DNA of 64,000 bases from JBBSJZ01 sp041739875 (lineage in GTDB: Bacteria > Planctomycetota > Planctomycetia > Pirellulales > Pirellulaceae), in NCBI GenBank assembly GCA_041739875.1, contig JBGSNA010000148.1:1-64000 (forward strand), written 5' to 3'. Every line of letters starts with the position of its first letter. Position 1 is the first letter of the stretch. Position numbers and translations under genes: made by a program. The notes beneath the pieces are model-generated. The model had not been told where the DNA came from, searched no databases, and worked only from the letters and a program-made list of their open reading frames with translations. Positions 54,961-61,654 of this stretch are shown piece by piece.

Positions 54961-55452
54961 ATGACCGATACGCAATTAATTCAGACTGGCTTGATCCAGC
55001 TCGTCTATGCCAGCGCAGCAACTGTCGAGTTCGATCAGGACCATCTCGAACGACTTCTTGATCGCGCTCGTCAAAACAATACCCGACTCGGTGTAAGCGG
55101 AGTCCTCCTGTTCAAAGATGGAACGTTCTTCCAAGTGCTCGAAGGCGATTCACAGGTTGTCAATCAACTCTATGAAATGATTGAGCACGACTCGCGCCAC
55201 AATAACGTGCTCGTGCTTGCCACACGAGAAATCAAGGAACGGAATTTCAGCGAATGGAGCATGGGCTTCACTCGCGACTCACAACAGATTTCGGAACTAC
55301 CTGGATTTGTTGGATTCCTGAGCGACGGCGGATTTGTGGACTTGCACGGAGACTCCCAACGCATCCAGACCATTCTCGATGGCTTCCGCCGCGGACGATG
55401 GCGTCGCTCCGCAAACGAAGCACCAAAACAAATCGCATTAGCCACTCGCTGA
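54961..55452 (+). CDS. BLUF-domain blue-light sensor protein
   Basis: The protein is 163 residues, mostly one BLUF domain that binds FAD and senses blue light. All key residues line up with AppA, shifted by five: Tyr16 (LVYASAA), Asn40 (RQNNTRLG), Gln58 (FFQVLEG), Trp99 and Met101 (SEWSMGF). The ~60-residue C-terminal tail is basic (GFRRGRWRRS) with no second output domain, so it must signal to a partner. ATG 54961 starts just before the domain; ATG 54937, after a G-run, is an alternative. The H-NOX gene follows 46 bases later, in the same transcriptional run. Confidence 0.92.
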   Translation: MTDTQLIQTGLIQLVYASAATVEFDQDHLERLLDRARQNNTRLGVSGVLLFKDGTFFQVLEGDSQVVNQLYEMIEHDSRHNNVLVLATREIKERNFSEWSMGFTRDSQQISELPGFVGFLSDGGFVDLHGDSQRIQTILDGFRRGRWRRSANEAPKQIALATR

Positions 55453-55498
55453 GTGATGACTTCAGATTTCCGAATAGTTCGTATACAGGAAGAGCGAC

Positions 55499-56080
55499 GT
55501 GAAGGGCATTGTCTTTACAGAATTGATCGAGATGGTTGAAAACGATCTCGGAATTGATATCGCCGATCGAATGATAACCGGTGCGCACACCCCTAGCGGT
55601 GGTGCCTACACATCCGTCGGCACTTACGATCACGCAGAACTCATTCGCATGGTCATTTCCCTGGCTCACGAAACCGACATCCCCGTACCCGACCTCGTGC
55701 AGGCGTTTGGCCGACACCTTTTCACTCGCTTTCACGAACTGTATCCGCAGTTCTTCCATGACATCGAATCCGCGATTGACTTCTTACCGCTTATCGAAAC
55801 ATACATCCATGTCGAAGTTCGCAAACTCTACCCGGATGCTGAGCTCCCATCGTTTACCAGTGAGATGAACGAGGGCGTATTGGAATTCACCTACTCCTCC
55901 ACGCGACCGTTTGCGGATCTTGCTGAGGGGCTGGTTCGAGCTTGTGTCGATCATTTCCAGGACGCGGTCCGCGTTGATCGATTCGATTTGGGACTTGGCA
56001 ATGGTACCGAAGCCAAATTCACTCTAGCACCAATCGCGGCTATGGAGCCAAACAAGGCTGAACCCACATGTCTGATTTAG
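55499..56080 (+). CDS. H-NOX (haem nitric oxide/oxygen binding) sensor
   Basis: The 193-residue H-NOX domain (HNOB) binds haem. The proximal His104 is in FLPLIETYIHVEVRKLY and the YxSxR motif that holds the haem propionates is Tyr132-Ser134-Arg136 in FTYSSTRPF, as in the family. The position matching the distal Tyr of O2-binding members appears to be Leu141, suggesting nitric oxide rather than oxygen is sensed (inference from residue spacing). The start is GTG 55499, with AGGAAGAG upstream. The next gene, a histidine kinase, overlaps its end by 13 bases; H-NOX genes commonly sit beside and control histidine kinases. Confidence 0.92.
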   Translation: MKGIVFTELIEMVENDLGIDIADRMITGAHTPSGGAYTSVGTYDHAELIRMVISLAHETDIPVPDLVQAFGRHLFTRFHELYPQFFHDIESAIDFLPLIETYIHVEVRKLYPDAELPSFTSEMNEGVLEFTYSSTRPFADLAEGLVRACVDHFQDAVRVDRFDLGLGNGTEAKFTLAPIAAMEPNKAEPTCLI

Positions 56081-57480
56081 ACGTCTTGCAACGCAAGCTC
56101 GACCGCGAACGCGTTGCACGAAAGGAAGCCGAGGCGTTACTTGAGAAGAAGTCGCTTGAAGTCTTCCATACCAACACGAAACTTCAATTGCTCGCTGACC
56201 AGATGCACGAGCATGCGCAACAAACCAGTGCGATCATCGAAACCGCCGCCGAAGGCATCATCGTCTATGACCAGGAAGGAACAATCAGACTTTTCAATCG
56301 TTCCGCGGTCGCAGTCTTTGAACAAACGTCTGTTGCTGGAATGAATATTCGTGATCTGTTCGAAACAAACCCGAAAGTAGACGCATCACTGTTCCCGGAC
56401 TGCACAAACCCGTTTAGTGCCTATGGATCCGGATGCAGCTTGCAAGACAATCGCTGCATGCGTGAACCCTTCGAATGTGTTGCACATCGAGATTCTGGCC
56501 AAACGTTCATCGCGGAAATCTCTACCAGTCGAAGCGAGTATGGAGGCTCCGTGGTATTCACGGCGATGGTGCGAGACTTATCGCGTCGAAAGAAGCTTGA
56601 GGCTCAATTGAGCCAAGCACAGAAAATGGAGTCGGTTGGGCAACTCGCCGCCGGCATGGCACACGAGATTAATACCCCGATTCAATTCGTCGGTGACAAT
56701 CTGCAGTTTCTTAAAGGTGCTTTCGAAGATTTAGCGGACCTTCTCGCCCTGTTTCAACAGCTCTTGGATAAAGAAACCGATCCCAATTTGGATGCGGAAT
56801 CCAACGCAAAGACGCAACTTATCCAAGAGATCCACAAGCAAAGTGAATTAGTTGACTTTCCGTTCCTCCGGGAAGAGTTTCCTAGCGCGATCTCACAATC
56901 GCTCGAAGGAATCGAACGTGTCGCCAAAGTCGTTCGAGCCATGAAGGAATTTTCGCAACCATCATCTGACAGCAAGACATCCGTCGACATCAATCGCACG
57001 ATAGAGAACACACTCGCAGTCATGACGAATCAATTGATGGAATCGGCCAGAGTCGATCTGTCCTTGGATCGAACGCTCGAACCGTTGGTGTGTCTGTCGG
57101 GCCAATTGAGCCAAGCGTTACTCAACCTAATCACCAATGCGATTGAGGCCATCGAGGAACACAAAAGCTCCAGCGAAGGACTCATTGTCATCGCAACTCG
57201 GCTTCATGAGGGGCATGTCGAAATTCGGATCACTGACAACGGACCAGGTATACCGGCAACCATTCAGGATCGCATCTTTGAGCCGTTCTTCACCACCAAG
57301 GAAGTCGGTAAGGGATCGGGACAAGGCTTAGCTTTCGTCTATGACGTGATTGTCAACAAACACGACGGTTCAATTCACGCGTTCTCGCCAACCGCTGGCG
57401 GAACGACGTTTGTTCTGCGACTGCCCGCGGCCAGCAAATTAAAAACCAACAGGCAAGACCATGCGAATTCTATTAATTGA
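56068..57480 (+). CDS. PAS-domain histidine kinase linked to H-NOX
   Basis: The protein is 470 residues. Residues 1-50 are a coiled coil. A PAS domain at about 50-170 (IIETAAEGIIVYDQEGTIRL) carries four cysteines: 112, 123, 130 and 137. The DHp helix holds phospho-acceptor His199 in GMAHEINTPIQFVGDN. The HATPase domain has LLNLITNAIEAIEE, ITDNGPGIPA and FEPFFTTKEVGKGSGQGLAF. There are no membrane segments, so it is cytosolic and likely receives the H-NOX signal by direct contact. It overlaps H-NOX (13 bases) and the next kinase (20 bases). It is paralogous to that kinase from the DHp onward. Confidence 0.93.
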   Translation: MSDLDVLQRKLDRERVARKEAEALLEKKSLEVFHTNTKLQLLADQMHEHAQQTSAIIETAAEGIIVYDQEGTIRLFNRSAVAVFEQTSVAGMNIRDLFETNPKVDASLFPDCTNPFSAYGSGCSLQDNRCMREPFECVAHRDSGQTFIAEISTSRSEYGGSVVFTAMVRDLSRRKKLEAQLSQAQKMESVGQLAAGMAHEINTPIQFVGDNLQFLKGAFEDLADLLALFQQLLDKETDPNLDAESNAKTQLIQEIHKQSELVDFPFLREEFPSAISQSLEGIERVAKVVRAMKEFSQPSSDSKTSVDINRTIENTLAVMTNQLMESARVDLSLDRTLEPLVCLSGQLSQALLNLITNAIEAIEEHKSSSEGLIVIATRLHEGHVEIRITDNGPGIPATIQDRIFEPFFTTKEVGKGSGQGLAFVYDVIVNKHDGSIHAFSPTAGGTTFVLRLPAASKLKTNRQDHANSIN

Positions 57481-58711
57481 ACCAAACGTAACCAATCAAC
57501 AATTGTGGCTGAAACGTTGCCGTGCCCACTCCGAGGATATTACTGTTGTCAGCTCGAAAGAGGGAGCTGTTCAAGCGATCCAGACGATGCGGTTCACTCT
57601 CGCTATCTGTGATGCGCAACTCGTCATCCACCAGGCGGGTCAAGCGACAACGCGATTTCCGAGCGAGCTCAAGTCACGCTGCGCGTTGACACTGGCCACC
57701 ATCAACGCATCTGATTTAGAAGCGGAGCGATTGGCGTACTTGGTGGGCTTTGACGACTCCATTTCGTCGAGCACGAGCGATGAGTCACTCGCAGCAAAGT
57801 TTCGTCAAGCGAAACTAATTGAGCAACTCGAAAACCGATTGGCCCAGGCTCAAAAACTCGAATCCATCGGTGAGCTCGCGTCTGGGATTGCACACGAAAT
57901 CAACACTCCCATTCAGTACGTTGGAGACAACACGCGTTTTGTCCAAGACGCCTGTGGTGACCTGAGCGAAATTCTTCTGTGCTGCCAAAAACTGATTGGC
58001 CAAGCAGCATCCGGTAGCGAACTTGAGACGCAAACGCTCGAACTCCGCGAACTCATGCTGTCCAAGGACGTCGAATATTTGCTCGAAGAAGTGCCTGCGG
58101 CAATCACTCAAACACTCGAAGGCGTCGATCGTGTCACGAACATCGTTCGCGCAATGAAAGAGTTTGCGCATCCAGGGTCGTCTGAAATGACGTTCACGGA
58201 CCTGGCTCATTCGATCAACAACACGGTCATGGTTGCCCGCAATGAATGGAAATACGTCGCTGAGCTCGTCACTGACTTTGATCCGTCTCTGCCGTTGGTG
58301 CCATGCCTTCCCGGCGAACTCAATCAAGTCTTACTCAACATGATAGTCAACGCCGCGCATGCAATCGCCGAATCACGAGGCGATTCACCAGAATCCAAAG
58401 GCCGAATCACATTGGCAACGCGTCTTCGGCCTGAGTTCGCAGAAATTCTCATCCAAGACACTGGATGCGGCATCTCGCCAGAGAATATCGAACGTGTCTT
58501 CACTCCTTTCTTTACGACCAAAGGAGCCGGAAAGGGAACCGGCCAAGGCTTGGCGATCGCACATTCGGTGATCGTCGAGAAACATGGCGGCACAATCAAA
58601 ATTGAGAGCGCATTAGGTGTTGGAACAACCTTTGTGATTCAAATCCCCTTAAAACCTACGACCAAAGACACGCCAATAAACGCCTCCGCGAAAGAGCTTC
58701 TTAGCGTTTAA
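57461..58711 (+). CDS. Histidine kinase with N-terminal receiver-like domain
   Basis: The protein is 416 residues. Residues 1-~115 resemble a receiver domain (MRILLIEPNVTNQQLW, then LAICDAQLV with the Asp) but the acidic pocket is weak and the rest is divergent, so phosphorylation is doubtful. Then come His145 in GIAHEINTPIQYVGDN and the HATPase motifs VLLNMIVNAAHAIAE, LIQDTGCGISPE and FTPFFTTKGAGKGTGQGLAI. The kinase part is closely related to the preceding kinase, so one is a duplicate. It is cytosolic. The REC-HDOD gene starts 25 bases later. Confidence 0.9.
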   Translation: MRILLIEPNVTNQQLWLKRCRAHSEDITVVSSKEGAVQAIQTMRFTLAICDAQLVIHQAGQATTRFPSELKSRCALTLATINASDLEAERLAYLVGFDDSISSSTSDESLAAKFRQAKLIEQLENRLAQAQKLESIGELASGIAHEINTPIQYVGDNTRFVQDACGDLSEILLCCQKLIGQAASGSELETQTLELRELMLSKDVEYLLEEVPAAITQTLEGVDRVTNIVRAMKEFAHPGSSEMTFTDLAHSINNTVMVARNEWKYVAELVTDFDPSLPLVPCLPGELNQVLLNMIVNAAHAIAESRGDSPESKGRITLATRLRPEFAEILIQDTGCGISPENIERVFTPFFTTKGAGKGTGQGLAIAHSVIVEKHGGTIKIESALGVGTTFVIQIPLKPTTKDTPINASAKELLSV

Positions 58712-58736
58712 AGCAACTGGGCTCCCGAGAATAAAA

Positions 58737-59927
58737 ATGACTATGAAAATTCTTTTCGTTGACGATGAGATGAACGTACTCGCCGGTCTGAAGCGAATGC
58801 TGCGTACGCAGCGTGACGAGTGGGAAATGCATTTCGCTGGCGGCGGTCATGCGGCACTTGAATTGATGAAACAGCATACGTTCGATGTTGTTGTCTCGGA
58901 CATGCGAATGCCAGGCATGGACGGCGCCGAGCTTCTCACTCGTGTGTCGGAACTCTATCCAAACACGGTACGGCTAGTTCTCAGCGGCCAATCCGAACAC
59001 GAAAAAATCTTTCGTGCCGTCGGGCCTGCGCATCAATTCATGTCCAAACCCTGCGACCCCGAAGTGCTCATTGGCACGATCCAGCGAGCATGTGCGCTTC
59101 AAAACCGCATGCAAGACGAGTCGCTTCGTCGTATCGTCACTCAGGTGAAGTTCCTTCCATGCCTGCCGAGCATCTATCGAGATCTGGTCACCAAACTGAA
59201 GTCAGATGACAGCTCCCTGGATGAAATTGGTGAGATGATTGGAAGCGACATATCGATGACGGCAAAGGTCCTCCAGTTAGTGAACTCCTCCTTCTTTGGG
59301 CTTCCTCAGCATGTCAGCTGTCCCAATCATGCGGTTTCGCTACTGGGATTGAACGTCATTCGTCCCATCGTGTTGACCGTCGGAGCATTCTCACAGTTCG
59401 ATGATCTCGAATTGGAGGGTTTCTCGCTGGAGAAAGCGATTTACCACAGCCTAGGTGTCGCGACGACGGCCAGGAAAATTGCCGCAGCAAAGTCAAGCGT
59501 GAGCAATTTGGTCGATGACGCTTTCATTGCTGGGATGGTACACGATATCGGCAAGCTGATTCTTGCGGCGAATCTTCGTGATGCCTACGAAACCGCTTTT
59601 GAAATATCACGATTTGAGGCGATTCCATTGTGGCAAGCCGAACTGAAAGTGTTCGGTACGACCCATGCTGAAATTGGGGCTCACTTGCTCGGACTCTGGA
59701 ATCTGCCGAACCCGATTGTGGAGGCCGTCGCATTCCATCACCAACCTCGTGAAGCCACTCATATAGAGTTTTCGCCACTCACAGCAGTGCATATCGCCAA
59801 TGTTCTGCACCATGCGCAATACGATGACGCTAGAACATCGGACTGTGACGCTCGCTATTTGGATAGCGTCGGTGTGAGCGGTGATATTAAAGCTTGGGAA
59901 TCACTTGTCGAAAAGGAATTGGTTTGA
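58737..59927 (+). CDS. Response regulator with HDOD output domain
   Basis: The protein is 396 residues. The receiver (residues ~1-120) has Asp55 in VVVSDMRMPGMDG as phosphorylation site and Lys104 in FMSKPCDP. The HDOD domain (about 135-330) is an HD-superfamily relative usually without nuclease or phosphodiesterase activity, but here it keeps HD in IAGMVHDIGKLIL. HDOD proteins are signalling parts in stress and motility pathways. ATG 58737 and ATG 58743 are both possible. It follows the second kinase by 25 bases and overlaps the next gene by one base (TGATG). Confidence 0.92.
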   Translation: MTMKILFVDDEMNVLAGLKRMLRTQRDEWEMHFAGGGHAALELMKQHTFDVVVSDMRMPGMDGAELLTRVSELYPNTVRLVLSGQSEHEKIFRAVGPAHQFMSKPCDPEVLIGTIQRACALQNRMQDESLRRIVTQVKFLPCLPSIYRDLVTKLKSDDSSLDEIGEMIGSDISMTAKVLQLVNSSFFGLPQHVSCPNHAVSLLGLNVIRPIVLTVGAFSQFDDLELEGFSLEKAIYHSLGVATTARKIAAAKSSVSNLVDDAFIAGMVHDIGKLILAANLRDAYETAFEISRFEAIPLWQAELKVFGTTHAEIGAHLLGLWNLPNPIVEAVAFHHQPREATHIEFSPLTAVHIANVLHHAQYDDARTSDCDARYLDSVGVSGDIKAWESLVEKELV

Positions 59928-61060
59928 TGGCAGACCGCATTCTCTTAGTCGACGATGACCCCAATGTGCTCCAAGGTTTCAAGCGGCATCTACGCAAAGA
60001 TTACGACATGGAACTGGCCGTCGGCGGCCACCAAGCGATCGAACTTTTCAAGACCAAAGGGCCTTTTGCCGTCGTTGTCTCTGACATGCAGATGCCGGAA
60101 ATGACGGGTTTGGAGTTGCTTAGCCGATTGCAGAAACTCGACGACCACACGGTGCGGATCATGCTGACCGGCAACGCAGACCAAAAGACGGCGGTGGATG
60201 CTGTCAACGAGGGCAATATCTTTCGGTTCTTGAGCAAACCTTGCCCTCCCGAGTCGCTAGCCAAAACACTCGATGCGGCTCTTCGCCAGCATCAACTCAT
60301 CATTGCCGAAGCCGAACTCTTGAGCAAAACGCTTTCGGGCAGCGTTCGGATGTTGACGCAAGTCCTTTCGCTCGCCATGCCGAACGCGTTTGGGATGTGC
60401 CAAGAAGCAAGGACGCTTGCCCGTGGCATCGCGGAACTGCTGAGCATCGGGCCGATGTGGCAAGTTGAGATGGCGGCCATGCTAATGCGAGTCGGTTGCG
60501 TATCGCTCCCTGAAGATGTGCTCGAAAAATATCTCAGTGACGAACCGCTTAGCGAAGAAGAAGCCAGACTTGTTGCCGGGACACCGAAACTCGGACACAG
60601 CCTCTTGTCCGCCATTCCACGATTACAAGACGTTGCTCGACTCATCGCAACGCAATCGGATCCGCCGATTACGGCAACACCGCCTGCTGCGAGAATCCTT
60701 AAGGTCGTAGGTGACTTCCAGCGTTTTCGGTGCAACGCATCACCATTCGCTGCAATCAAACGTCTTCGCAGCGGAGCAAGCTATGACGCATCGGTTGTGG
60801 AGGCGTTAGAAAACATTGTTTCGCAATCTTGCGAAATCCGAAGCGTTACCGTTTCGGAATTGCAAGAAGGAATGATCTTTGAAGAGAACGTCCAAGACAA
60901 GTTAGGACGGAACCTCATCGTCCACGGAACCGAAATTCACGAAGCGTTAATCCAGAAGCTCGCTATGTTGCAACGATCCGGCAGCGGTGTTCGTGAACCC
61001 ATCCGTGTTCAAGTCGCAACGTTCGGGATTAGTCCAGCGTTAGCTACCGTGTCAGCCTAG
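59927..61060 (+). CDS. Response regulator with degenerate HD-GYP domain
   Basis: The protein is 377 residues. The receiver has Asp53 in VVSDMQMPEMTG and Lys104 in RFLSKPCPPE. The rest resembles an RpfG-type HD-GYP domain, but where c-di-GMP phosphodiesterases have LLHDIGKIG it reads MLMRVGCVSLP (residues 185-194: His to Met187, Asp to Arg188, Lys to Cys191), and GYP is absent. It is therefore probably catalytically dead and acts by binding a partner or ligand. Similar degenerate HD-GYP regulators are known downstream of H-NOX kinases in other bacteria. It shares one base with the previous stop codon. Confidence 0.88.
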   Translation: MADRILLVDDDPNVLQGFKRHLRKDYDMELAVGGHQAIELFKTKGPFAVVVSDMQMPEMTGLELLSRLQKLDDHTVRIMLTGNADQKTAVDAVNEGNIFRFLSKPCPPESLAKTLDAALRQHQLIIAEAELLSKTLSGSVRMLTQVLSLAMPNAFGMCQEARTLARGIAELLSIGPMWQVEMAAMLMRVGCVSLPEDVLEKYLSDEPLSEEEARLVAGTPKLGHSLLSAIPRLQDVARLIATQSDPPITATPPAARILKVVGDFQRFRCNASPFAAIKRLRSGASYDASVVEALENIVSQSCEIRSVTVSELQEGMIFEENVQDKLGRNLIVHGTEIHEALIQKLAMLQRSGSGVREPIRVQVATFGISPALATVSA

Positions 61061-61119
61061 AACCCACATACCAGCACCCTTTTCAATGCTCATGACTTAG
61101 TCGCCCAAGGAAAACTCCC

Positions 61120-61500
61120 ATGACCTCTATTCTACTCGTTGATGACGACATGAATTTGTTACGTGGACTTCGCAGAGGATTGCGAGACCAACCCTACCAA
61201 CTGTTCATTGCCAACTCGGCCGAAATGGCGATGAGCATGTTCCGCAGTCACGGCTTTGATCTAGTCGTCGTCGACCAGCAAATGGGCGGTCGAAATGGCA
61301 CGGAGCTTGTCTCGTGGCTCGCCGAACATTTCCCAGAGACCGTACGAATCATGCTCACCGGTCACGCCGACGTGGATGTAATGATGCAGGCGATTAACTC
61401 TGGCCGGGTGTTTCGCTTCCTGACGAAACCTTGTCGCGACTTGGAACTTGCTTTGGCGATCCGCGACGGCCTGGATTCGAGACAACTCCAAGCCCAATAG
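61120..61500 (+). CDS. Single-domain response regulator
   Basis: The 126-residue protein is one receiver domain: DDD near the start, phospho-acceptor Asp52 in LVVVDQQMGGRNG, Thr80 in RIMLTGHAD and Lys103 in FRFLTKPC. It has no output domain, so it may carry phosphate or control a partner. The wording FRFLTKPC is shared with the two preceding regulators, suggesting common descent. It is the last gene of the run, 59 bases after its neighbour, and meets gyrB tail to tail. Confidence 0.93.
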   Translation: MTSILLVDDDMNLLRGLRRGLRDQPYQLFIANSAEMAMSMFRSHGFDLVVVDQQMGGRNGTELVSWLAEHFPETVRIMLTGHADVDVMMQAINSGRVFRFLTKPCRDLELALAIRDGLDSRQLQAQ

Positions 61501-61633
61501 TCGACATCGGACTCCGGTGCCTTAACGACAGAAACTTCCTCGAGAGCGATGCGGATCGCGTCGGCGTGTGATTCGATATCTTGACAGCGACCGGTCCAAG
61601 CTTCTACCAATCTGTGCTCGCATCGAACGGCTC

Positions 61634-61651
61634 GCGATCAAATAAGATCGC
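61634..61651. terminator. Short hairpin between convergent genes
   Basis: GCGATC (61634-61639) pairs with GATCGC (61646-61651) around AAATAA, just after the gyrB stop codon. It is too short to be certain and lacks a T-run. Confidence 0.3.
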
Positions 61652-61654
61652 CCG

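Noticed and set aside
61362..61610. Minus-strand frame between the last receiver gene and gyrB
   Set aside because: A short acidic helical-looking stretch is visible, but most of it is antisense to the receiver gene and no start site supports it.
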